Shown: one piece after another, positions 11,096 to 20,400 of the stretch
Layout of the letters: the number at the start of each line of letters is the position of its first letter
Numbering within the stretch: the stretch's first letter is position 1
DNA from: Diphasiastrum complanatum
Lineage: Eukaryota; Streptophyta; Lycopodiopsida; Lycopodiales; Lycopodiaceae
DNA length: 64,000 nucleotides
Assembly (NCBI GenBank): GCA_029204225.1
Contig: CM055097.1
Coordinates: 29,189,192-29,253,191, forward strand
Direction: 5' to 3'
The notes under the pieces: generated by a model
The model's input: the letters and a program-made list of their open reading frames with translations, nothing else
What the model was told of the DNA's origin: nothing
The model's database searches: none
Position numbers and translations under genes: made by a program

Positions 11096-11620
11096 TCGAA
11101 TATTTGGACGAACTCGAATTTGGACGAACTCAACGAATTTTTGGACGAACTCAAATTTTGAGACGAACTCGACTTTTGGAACGAACTCGAATTTCTGGGC
11201 GAACTCGAATTTTTTGACGCTCGAATTTTTCAAGACACCATTTTTTTCAACGAACTCACATTTTCGTAAGAACTCGAATTTTTCTAGACTCGAATTTTTG
11301 GACGGACTCGAATATTTTTTCAGTCGACTCGATTTTTGGAACGAACTCGAATTTTTGGACGAACGCGAATTTTTGGACGAACTCGAAATATTCTAGACTC
11401 GAAATTTTTCTAGACTCGAATTTTTCTAGACTCGAAATATTCTAGACTCGAATTTTTGGACGAACTCGAATATTTGGACGAACCCGAATTTCTCTAGACT
11501 CAATATTTTTGGACGAACTCGAATTCTTGGACGAACTCGATTTTTGAAACGAACTCGATTTTTGGGACGAACTCGAATTGTTGGACGAACTCGATTTCTG
11601 GACCAACTCGAATTTTTCCA
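11096..11620. repeat. Degenerate satellite-like array with unit ~16-18 bp
   Basis: The core GGACGAACTCGAATTTT recurs some 25-30 times over about 525 bp with variable spacing and variants such as TCTAGACTCGAATTTTT. The minus-strand frame at 11426-11656 reads as an Arg-Val-Arg-Pro repeat and has no other protein character, so this is a tandem repeat and not a gene. Confidence 0.85.
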
Positions 11621-11701
11621 AAAGACATACTGAATTTCCAAATCATCGGTCGCCACCTAGATCGGCCTCCATTGCCTGTCAACAACGGGCACTCACAACT
11701 A

Positions 11702-11775
<74 letters not shown>

Positions 11776-11836
11776 AAAGCTTTAATAACGTCTTTTAATG
11801 CCAAAAGGCATCTAAGACTAAGTACATCTCAAGCAT
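11702..11836 (-). mobile_element. Very short LINE 3' end (about 65 bp plus tail)
   Basis: The minus strand shows TTGGCATTAAAAGACG, an imperfect AATAAAG-type signal and CTTTCTTTTT, then (CT)15 (11770-11741) and about 38 bp of (AT)n (11740-11703). It has the same compound tail order as the copy at 9390. Only the last ~65 bp of the 3' UTR were copied. Confidence 0.75.
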
Positions 11837-11837
11837 A

Positions 11838-11932
11838 GTGTTCTCTGGTACCACTGGTATGGTACCGCCGGAACAGTGGTACCGCCGGTACCGTACCGCC
11901 CTGGGATCCGCGATACCAGGGCGGTACCATTT
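11838..11932. repeat. GGTACC-rich block, candidate hAT transposon terminus
   Basis: About 95 bp packed with GGTACC(GCC) words in both orientations (near 11852, 11862, 11879, 11889 and, inverted, at 11922), able to fold on itself. Clustered short subterminal motifs are typical of hAT ends, and a hAT transposase lies 7 kb away. The opposite end was not found, so the link is inference. The AT-rich tract 11933-12000 has no gene. Confidence 0.4.
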
Positions 11933-11999
11933 TTAAAAAAAAAATTAATATTTTTAATATTTAATTATTGCCTTTTACCTACCAAAATAGGTTAAAAAA

Positions 12000-12326
12000 A
12001 TGGAAAAAAAAAAATTAAAAGGGGTTCCAGGTGTAAAAAAAGAGGGTACAGTACATGGTGCAGGGGACAGGTGCAACAGCACATGGGCACTGTGGGTGAG
12101 CAGACCATGGGGCCAATGGGAGAGCAACATAGAGGGAGAGCAACACATGGGGGCAGGTACAGAGGCACATGGAGGGATGATGGGGATCCACATGGCCGAT
12201 CAGGCTGTGGGGATAAATAAGCACTCACAATGCCATTGTGAGAGGCATTTTCAGAGGCTGTGAGAAAGCCAGTGAAAGAGCCAGCGAGAGCCAGTGACAG
12301 GCAGTGAGAGGCTGTTTGAGAGCCAG
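12000..12326 (+). promoter_or_regulatory. Probable promoter/5' leader interrupted by the LTR element
   Basis: A TATA-like GATAAATAAGC lies near 12211-12221. It is followed by a leader of GAGAGCCAGTGA-like words that stops at the LTR element (target duplicate GCCAG, 12322-12326). The same kind of sequence resumes at 16284 and leads to the ATG at 16345. I infer one transcription unit split by the insertion. Confidence 0.4.
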
Positions 12327-12820
12327 TGTCAAGCCCATGACTGGTCTCGGGTAGCGTGTCCACGCTAGGGACCGGTAGACCGACAACCCGTAAGTTAATT
12401 GTGACTATAAGGGATTTGGGGCCCTTATGTGTACATGGTCATAATTAATGGTTGTAGACCTAAACTCTTGATGGTGAATTGGTATGGGTCTATCAGTGAG
12501 TCATTGGGAAACTGGATGATGTGGCCCAGATAGGCTACAGAGGTGTCCAGTGAGATGTCACAGTGCACTACTAGTGGTGCATGGGCCTTGAGGGTATAAG
12601 TATACCTGCTGGGCTCTCACTAGTGTATGCTTGATAACATGACCGGTGGCAGGATGCTGCGGGTATGATGCCTCATTCCTCTTTTGTGATTGATCCATAG
12701 CTTGGGGGCTAGATCCGTTCGATCTAGGTTTGGTTGGGTTGGTTTGTCCACCATCAGGTTCCCTTGTGTTGCTTGTGATTGGCATGCTTAGAATAGGATC
12801 CTTGGATTGAGGACTTTATA
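12327..12820 (+). repeat. 5' LTR (494 bp)
   Basis: Starts TGTCAAGCCCATG and ends GGACTTTATA, so the ends are TG...TA and not the usual TG...CA. A TATAAG-like word occurs near 12595-12603. The 75-aa minus-strand frame inside (12558-12785) recurs identically in the other LTR and is not a gene. Confidence 0.93.
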
Positions 12821-12843
12821 TTGGTATCACGAAGTGGAGGGCC
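12821..12843 (+). promoter_or_regulatory. Putative primer binding site
   Basis: Directly after the LTR the sequence reads TTGGTATCACGAAGTGG. The first eight bases of TGGTATCA match the initiator-tRNA-Met site, but the rest does not, so another tRNA or a degenerate site is possible. Confidence 0.5.
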
Positions 12844-15149
12844 TTCGTGGCGGAAGAACCTGTAGTATGGAACGCAGACAATTCCAAAATGAAGATCTGA
12901 AACTAACTGGATCAGTTGACCATGGTATGGTCGTAAGTCTTAGTGATGCCAAATACTATCGGTCATAAAATGGGTGTTTTGTCGGATGAGATAATGGTCA
13001 TGACCCCTTTTTGGATATCTCAAATTTACAAAACCGGAAACCCGGCAAGCTATTTCTTTATAAAGATATATTGATGAATTTCTAAACACACTTGTTAACC
13101 CGACTTTTTGTGATTCCTTGGAAGGTAATACTGATTACCCGTTGACCATGGACGATGTCACAGGAAATGGTTAATGAAACCGTTTTCTAAACTTATTTTC
13201 TCTACTTGAATCTTCAAGAAATCCTTTTATAATTTATAGGTTAATTCTCAAGCTTGGTAACCAAGAAGATCTTTGGTTTAGTCGTGGTGTTGGGACATCA
13301 TTGGTATTTACTTACACTGATGCAACACTTCTTTGGGCTTTCAAGATTTTCTTGGATCTCTTATTAAACTCTTCTCCTGGGCAAATCTTAAATGATCTGC
13401 ACCCCTTGGAAACTCGTGGTGTCTCCTGTTAAAAAGGGGGAGAAGTAGGAAGAAAAGAGAATTATCAAGGAGAAAAATCGGTCAAAGATTCAAGGAGGAA
13501 TCTGTTATATCGATGATGGACCTGTTTTATGAATTAGAAACGATAGGATAGAGAGATATTACAAAAATCCTTTATGGATTATAGTGAATATCAGATTTGA
13601 AGATTTAACAGGGGGAAAATTTAGAAAGTACTCTTGCGATAGGAAAGTGGCTGATAACAAGTCTGATTGATTTGTGTCAGAACTTGGTAATACTATTGCA
13701 AGATGGGAGGTTGTTGAAAAACTGTTCCGTACTGGAAGTAATCAACTTGATCTTAGTATGGACTGAGATCCGTGGGTTGATGCAAGGAAGGAAGTTCATG
13801 CTAACATTATATTCTTTTGAGATTATCTCCGATTGAGATACTGAATGTGAAATAGCACTCTTTGAGAAGTTACAGGATTCTCGGTTATGAAAGTGTTGTG
13901 TACAAATCTGGAGATATCTGTAGAGATATGCTATGTAGGGAATCTTTGTGGATCATTAAAACCTTTTGTACAAATTTCTAATCCTGTGGATCTACAAAGT
14001 ATTTCGTGAACTAAGTTTATTTGCATGCATAAACTAGTTGTTGGTAGATAGGCATATTGATGAGAATTGTGTTTGAGACAATTTCTCGCTGGGTTATAGT
14101 AATTTCTCATTGAGAATTGCTTATTGACCTAGAATTGATTTAGAATCAGATTAAATGTGGTGTTTTGGTACCACACCTTGACATTTAAATATTTTCTAAA
14201 TCTGATAGAGCTAGCCGAGTCAAAAGCGTTACATCTGAGTTAGTTGTTGTAAATCAACAATAGAAATCTTACTTATGGATATTATTGTTGAAATGTATTG
14301 CTTATAAGTCACAACATTTATGAGTCATTTTGGATTCATTTACTGATGGGTGTGCATAGAATACACGAAAACTTTTGGGAGTTATCTTTTCCCGTTCGGA
14401 AAGGATGGAATGCTATCCCGGAAGACTCAGGAGAGTTGGATAGTTGTTTGCCAAAAGTTAGAACTTCACATAATGAGGTTCCGATGAATCTTAAGTTATT
14501 CTAGATTAGAACTTAAGAGGAAAATCTAGACGTATTCTAGATTGGGACCCTAACTTTGGAATGACAATTTGTGCCGTGTCTAAAGTAAGGGCATTTTTTA
14601 GATTACAATCCTTATATTGGCACCATGTGTGAGTTGTAGAAGTCTCAAGAATTTGGAGAGTTGAGATTGGTGAATCATAACTCAGATTCTAAGATATACC
14701 TAATCCATAGAGGAGATTGTGTTCACGGTAGACTACCCCGGATGAATAAACAAGATAGTGGAATTTTGGTAATGACTGGCCATCTTACCAAATCGACTAT
14801 GTTTATTTGGGTAAAGACCAAGTAATTATTAGAGTATCAGTTTTGGCTTTATGGATTACCAAAGTGGCATTATGAACATTCGCGATTCGAAATTCATTGG
14901 TCACTTTTGGTCGGCCGTATTTGCTAAAATAGAGATGACTCTGAACCTAAAGTTCTTCTAATCATTGGTAGTTGTCTTCTTTTATTGAGTATAGGACAAG
15001 AATCCGATGAATTATGATTAACGAATCATAGTTCAGATTCTAGTTATACTTGATCGGTTAAAAGAAGGACATGATCAAGAAATTAGTTAAGATCTGTATT
15101 CATATTTTCTTAACAATCCCCTCGAAAAGGAAGTTATCCTTGATGGAGA

Positions 15150-15530
15150 TTGAGTTATAGCAAGCATTTGGCTATCGGTTATAGCTCGTGCATGCTTACG
15201 TATAGTTTTAAACCTATATCCATTGCGGTAGAGACTCGGGCGTTCAAGTTTCAGAAAGTAGCGGATTTCCTACATGATATGCAGGAAATGCTACGGATTG
15301 CACGTGAGAATGTCTGGGGTACCCAGGATGGGGACCGACATTATGCAAGTCTGAAAAGATCATCGAGAGACTTCCAAGTGGGGGATTGGGTACCGACAAG
15401 CATTATTAATTGTCCCCTAAAATTTAGAGGACCGTATTAGATCTTAAAAAAGATCGGGTCCTTAGCTTACCAATCGGAACTCCCGAATGGATCTTAAGTG
15501 CATCCCGTATTTCACGTAAGCTGTTTCTGA
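15150..15530 (+). pseudogene. Degraded integrase C-terminus (GPY/F-type) of the LTR element
   Basis: Readable words are FLHDMQEMLRIARENV, a diverged HYASLKRS, FQVGDWVP, FRGPY (then a stop), ILKKIGSLAYQSELPNGS (stop) and VHPVFHV. These match the order of the integrase C-terminal region in chromovirus-like gypsy elements. In-frame stops show it is dead. This is the only pol remnant I recognise in the element. Confidence 0.65.
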
Positions 15531-15773
15531 AAGAGTCTACGTGAAGGAGAGCATCTTGGATCTAGAGATCGATTAGACCTGTTGGATGAATCATCGGGTG
15601 TGTCTCCGCTTGAACCCGGAAAGATCTTGGATACAACTAAACGATTGTAAAATCGTATAGTTACCAAACATCTGGTTCGATGGAAGGGATGTACAGACGA
15701 TGACAATTCTTGGTAACTGGAAGGAAGCTTAAGGAGGAACTTCCCCAGTTTTAAGTTTTGCGGACAGAACTTG

Positions 15774-15789
15774 AATAAGGGGGGAAGAA
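15774..15789 (+). promoter_or_regulatory. Polypurine tract
   Basis: AATAAGGGGGGAAGAA lies immediately 5' of the 3' LTR start (15790), the expected position of the plus-strand primer; it fixes the LTR boundary. Confidence 0.85.
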
Positions 15790-16283
15790 TGTCATGCCCA
15801 TGACTGGTCTCGGGTAGCGTGTCCACGCTAGGGACCGGTAGACCGACAACCCGTAAGTTAATTGTGACTATAAGGGATTTGGGGCCCTTATGTGTACATG
15901 GTCATAATTAATGGTTGTAGACCTAAACTCTTGATGGTGAATTGGTATGGGTCTATCAGTGAGTCATTGGGAAACTGGATGATGTGGCCCAGATAGGCTA
16001 CAGAGGTGTCCAGTGAGATGTCACAGTGCACTACTAGTGGTGCATGGGCCTTGAGGGTATAAGTATACCTGCTGGGCTCTCACTAGTGTATGCTTGATAA
16101 CATGACCGGTGGCAGGATGCTGCGGGTATGATGCCTCATTCCTCTTTTGTGATTGATCCATAGCTTGGGGGCTAGATCCGTTCGATCTAGGTTTGGTTGG
16201 GTTGGTTTGTCCACCATCAGGTTCCCTTGTGTTGCTTGTGATTGGCATGCTTAGAATAGGATCCTTGGATTGAGGACTTTATA
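15790..16283 (+). repeat. 3' LTR (494 bp)
   Basis: Same length and, by eye, the same sequence as the 5' LTR except one base near its start. It ends ...TTTATA and is followed by the GCCAG target duplicate. Confidence 0.93.
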
Positions 16284-16344
16284 GCCAGGGTGCTGTGAGA
16301 GAGTGTTCGAGGACCAGTGTGATGTGAGGAGAAGGTCGATAGAG

Positions 16345-16689
16345 ATGGCAGAGCGCATACCACCGAAGCCCGAGGGCAAAGCCAGGAGGAAGCTCGAGGA
16401 AGATATCCGAAGGCACAACAAAAGACATCGGAAGCAAGAGGCAGACATTGCAGAGATGCTGCGACAGACTCGGCAGAGACACCCAGAGCTGTAGATCCCC
16501 GCCCCCGCTGTGGCCCCTGCCCCCTCTGTCAAGCTGGATTTGGATGAGCAGATCGGAATGATCTTCACACAACGGCAGCTCATCATGGTCAGGGAAAGGG
16601 TGGCCAGACATCAGGCTAACCAGGAGGCAGAGCAAGAGCGACAGAACAATGCACTTGACGAGGGCGAGGAGTCGGTGGAGGATCAGTAG
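16345..16689 (+). CDS. Small charged protein, unknown; premature TAG at 16492 or two-part gene
   Basis: From the ATG at 16345 a 49-residue protein runs to TAG at 16492-16494 (MAERIPPKPEGKARRKLEED..., very Arg/Lys/Glu-rich, probably helical). The same frame stays open for 64 further codons to TAG at 16687-16689 (including KLDLDEQIGMIFTQRQLIM and a coiled-coil-like Gln/Glu/Arg stretch). It could be one ~113-residue protein with an internal stop, or a decayed gene. It lies inside the presumed hAT element, tail-to-tail with the transposase. I do not recognise a family. 16690-17070 has no gene that I can see. Confidence 0.4.
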
Positions 16690-17072
16690 GCATGTTTAGA
16701 ATTGATAAGGTCCAGCCGTATGTGGAAGACTGTTGCTATGTAATTTTCGGCAGTTTAGGGTGCGGCAAATAACTAGATGGCTGCATAAAAAAAAGACGAG
16801 ATATGTAATGTTATCTTGATACAACGGCTGAATCAATATATAGTTGTTTTTTGTGCAACGCGAGCCTGGTCATGTGAAATGCAATCTCTGTATTTTTTTA
16901 AATGCAAATGTAATACATATGTTTATGAAATGCCATTTGGGGTGTAGGGGTAATTGCTATGCTCATGACGTAGGTGCATTTATGTGAAGCTATCATTCAC
17001 TTCAATCAAAATTAGTTGAAAATACGATTCACACACGCACATAGAACTTGACATAAAATTGAAAATAGAGCA

Positions 17073-18599
17073 TCACATGTACAGAGCGACATACGCACAA
17101 TGAGTAGCAAATAAAGTACGCCAAACACTGAATATAATGTGAAACAAACTACTGAAACTAAAATAACAGAGCCACAACCAATGCTCTGGCTCTGACTCAG
17201 ACGAATGCTCCGGAGACAACTCAGGGCCCCTAGCTGACTCTCGTAGCCGATATTTGTGTCTGTCTAGAACTGGCATGGGCTATGTATCCGAGAGAGGACT
17301 CGTCACTAGCATCATCCCAATCTGCCTCCGCATCAGCCCCCAAGCAAGCCAAACCAACAACACTTGCTCCAACTAGCTGTAATATTGCACCTCTAGCTGT
17401 ACCTAGAGCCCTACGTGGTCGTCCTCTCTTCCCTAGCAGTTTCTGTGCCTTGCCTTTCTTGTTTGGTGCACCCTTGGGCCTTCCTGGTCTCTTGCGGACA
17501 AGAGAAGCTATCAATGCCTCATCACCCCCATGCAAATCACCTGGTTGGCTAGGCTGGGCCCAAGCTGAGGCAGGCTAGGATAGGGAAGCAAAAGAGGGAA
17601 CTCCATGTGCAGCTGAGCGAGGAGGATGAGCTCGTGGAGTCTGTGCCTGTGGGGCTATTGTAGGTGGAGGAACTGGCTGTGCAGGAGGCAAGTACTGCGG
17701 CGATATGTACTGAAAGTGGCCGGTACTGGTACATCCTGGGTGCTGCCAAAGGGAGCCAGTGGAGTGGGTGAAGCCAAAGGAGGAGGATGTGAAGAGGGTG
17801 CTTCCACTGAAGGAGACACTGGAGGAGCCACTGTGGATGTGAACGCTGCAAGAGAAAACCTGGGCACAGATGGTGGCCTGACATGGAGACCAAGTGCTGC
17901 AGAAGTGGACGGCGATGGTGGGGCTGCAGGCCTCAATGGCATCGATGGCACTGGAGGTGCTGTGCAGCGCACATATACCCTCTGAGGAACTGGAGGAACT
18001 GTAGGCACCTCATGTGGCTGCTCTGGCTGGGACTCTGTGTATGGCATGCTGGCAAGAGATGAAGGGGCTGCCCTGACACTCGGCATCTACTGAGCCTCTG
18101 AATCCAATGTGGCAATCAAGTCGTCTAGCTGGGCATCTGAATACAAATGCTCAGGGCTCTGGGCCCCATCCTGTGCACCATCCCCTGAATCAACCCTGTA
18201 GACCCTGCATGGCCTCCCAATCTGTGCAATCAAAGTCATCTGGTGCCTCCTCTGGTGTGCTGTCGTAGTTACAGCCATGACTCTGTATTGCACGCATCCA
18301 AGCAGCTGCAGGACCAGCATCTAAATCACTCTGCCCTCTATCAAGAGCCTCCTCCATCATATCGACATAAGTAGGTATGCCACTGGCCTCCCCTGTGTGC
18401 CCTGCCTATCTCCCAATATAACCTGCGCCATGTGCCCCAACTCTGCCACGTGATGCACCTGTGACCCCTGCCCGTGGCGTGTGCCCTGCACCTATATCAT
18501 TTGCCTCATCCCTCTCTGATCTGGCAAACACAACCCGAATGGGCTCATCCTCATCATGCTCATCCTCTGACACTGGCTCATCCCCCTCATACAATGGAG
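17073..18599 (-). pseudogene. Probable C-terminal region of the hAT unit: acidic, Pro-rich and AT-hook-like
   Basis: Downstream of the transposase on the same strand are, in order: an acidic stretch (DEPVSEDEHDEDEPIRVVF, near 18540-18590), a long Pro/Ser/Ala-rich stretch (17655-18086), and a basic segment with KRPGRPKGAPNKKGKAQ and GKRGRPRR (17360-17500) resembling AT-hooks. Frames change between them, which means introns or decay. Whether they belong to the transposase or a second gene cannot be decided by reading. Plant hAT transposases can carry acidic C-terminal tails; the AT-hook part is unusual. Confidence 0.4.
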
Positions 18600-19702
18600 G
18601 CTCTCTGTGCTCAAGCCCAAGCTCTCTCTCTCTCTCAACTCAGCAAGCTCCCTCTCTCTCTCTGCCATCAACTGTGTGCCCAAGTCATCTGCAGGCATGG
18701 GATGGACGCTATTCGTAGGCAAGTCAACCTGGCGCTACAAACATGCTATGGGAGAATAGCCCATCACCTGCAATGCACTCGTAATGGTCGGCAGTCTCCT
18801 GGCGAGACGTGCGTTGGTGCTACAGAACACCAACCGCTCTAGCTGACTCACTGACAGCCTGTTTCTTCTCCTCGTGTGAACGAGGGCCCATGTGCTCCAA
18901 TTACTCTCACACACGGAGGCAGCGCAATCTTGTGGTACGTGCAATGAAATGGTTCAGCACATGTGCCAGGGTGGAATGTCAACGAAACACAGCAAGAGAG
19001 GAGGAGATGAGATGCATACCTGTGAAAGGACCCGCAGTGCAAGACGCTGTATGGAGGGATAGGTGCTACCGAACATGGTCCACCACGTAACGGGGAGCTG
19101 CCTCCTCTCTGGATCCTGAGCAGCCGGGTGACCGAACGTGCCCATTCCGAAACGAAATGCAGCTAGCTCCTCCATGAGTCTGATAGGATCCAAGCCAATG
19201 TGTGGACCCACCCTGTAGATGTACTCAAGCCAATCCGACTCGAGCTCCCTGTCTGATATTTGTGTCGGAGAGAGGAAGAGGGGATGCAAGATGTGTGCAA
19301 CGCTGTGGATACTCCTGTGAAAGTAGTTCCACCGCGTCTCCCAAATGAACCTCAGCTCCGTCATCCTGCACGAAATCGAAGCAAATTTTGGAAAAAACAT
19401 AACATCAACAAAAAACAAAGTAGCAAACACTGAAAAAATAAAAACCAATTACAACACTATATCGCTTACCACTTTGGCTGCAAGATGGGCAGCTGCAGGA
19501 AATATCCGATCCGGTCCATGAGCTCATACACCAGTCCCAGTGTGGACCCCTCGTTGTCAGCCATGCGGAGCACAATGTAGAGTGGTCGAAGCAGTCCTAA
19601 CAATGTTTGTGCATCCCTCCAGAACTGGTCTCCCCTCATCGTGGAAGAAAAGTGCTCCCCATCCTCCGTGTGCTGAAACGTACTGGACCGCCAAAGATCA
19701 CT
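18600..19702 (-). pseudogene. hAT-family transposase, C-terminal half (5' end lost)
   Basis: Exon a (19702-19470) contains FWRDAQTLLGLLRPLYIVLR and a LVYELMDRIGYFL segment, matching the middle of plant hAT transposases. It ends AAGTG|GTAAGC and continues phase-correctly at GTGCAG|GATGACG into exon b (19365-19020; RFIWETRWNYFHRSIHS, then FGHPAAQDPERRQLPVTWW and RLALRVLSQ). Exon c (from about 18928) gives SVCESNWSTWALVHTRRRN and LERLVFCSTNARLARRL, the hATC dimerisation region; its junction with exon b does not agree in phase. The BED finger and N-terminal half are missing: the unit is cut at 19703, where a LINE fragment begins. hAT transposases excise and reinsert DNA elements, making 8-bp target duplications. 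Confidence 0.75.
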
Positions 19703-20400
19703 GCGGATCAACATATGAAATGAGTGAGCACAGTGTGACTGGGGAATCCCGGAAAAGACAATGATAGCGTCCTCAGATCTCATAATAGACCGGGCATCCT
19801 AACAAAAAATGCTCCTTTGACTCCACCTCCCCTAATGTACACATCTGACAAAGTCTACTCATATGAGGGATGCCCTGGAAACACCCCGTCTCCACATATA
19901 GCTGGTGTGAGGAAACTCGGAATTGTCCCAATCTGAATTGGAGGTAATGTGAAATTCCACTATCCAAGTAACGAGGCAAAACTGGGACCCTGAAACTGTC
20001 TAGCTCTAGGAAATTGAAGCGATAGAAGTCCAGTTTGAACCCCAAGCCCCCCTGCCATGTCACTCAAGAATCTGCACGATAAATAAACCTCCTGATATAT
20101 TGATGAGATCCGTCTGGTAGATCAAAGATATCAATGGTGTATATGGTAAGAGATGAGAAGCCTAGGAGTACCATGAAAGTTGATGACCCTGGTGATGAAG
20201 CTGCTAAGAAGAGAGAAGAGTTATGTGTGGATAACGTGAAACCAGAAGACTCATCACTCTCTGGATGTATGTGATCAACCTAAAGATAGCCTCAACCCGA
20301 AGTGGAATGACGGCAAACTCAGCAAGTATAATCTGATGAGCAACATATATCCGATCTGATGCATCCCCAAACCTACTCATATAGTGCCATGACAGCCAAT
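19703..20400 (-). mobile_element. LINE C-terminal fragment, both ends lost
   Basis: From about 20400 downward: HQIILAEFAVIPLRVEAIFR, then GLGFKLDFYRFNFLELDSF, PRYLDSGISHYLQF and the zf-RVT motif CQMCTLGEVESKEHFLLGC. The end reads directly into hAT transposase sequence at about 19703, with no 3' UTR, hairpin or CT tail, so the 3' side was lost by deletion or the hAT sequence joined here. Confidence 0.75.

Larger units (their letters stand above)
12327..16283 (+). mobile_element. Complete LTR retroelement, coding-dead (Ty3/gypsy-derived), with 5-bp target duplication
   Basis: Two 494-bp direct repeats (12327-12820 and 15790-16283) flank a 2,969-bp interior. GCCAG precedes the first LTR (12322-12326) and follows the second (16284-16288), a perfect 5-bp target duplication. 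A polypurine tract touches the 3' LTR; a primer-like site follows the 5' LTR. I saw one difference between LTRs (TGTCAAG against TGTCATG), so insertion is recent. Yet the interior has no long reading frame; only a degraded integrase C-terminus is recognisable. This combination fits a non-autonomous element moved by enzymes from a relative. Confidence 0.9.

Noticed and set aside
12558-12785. 75-residue minus-strand frame, identical at 16021-16248
   Set aside because: Both lie in the two LTR copies and are not a gene.
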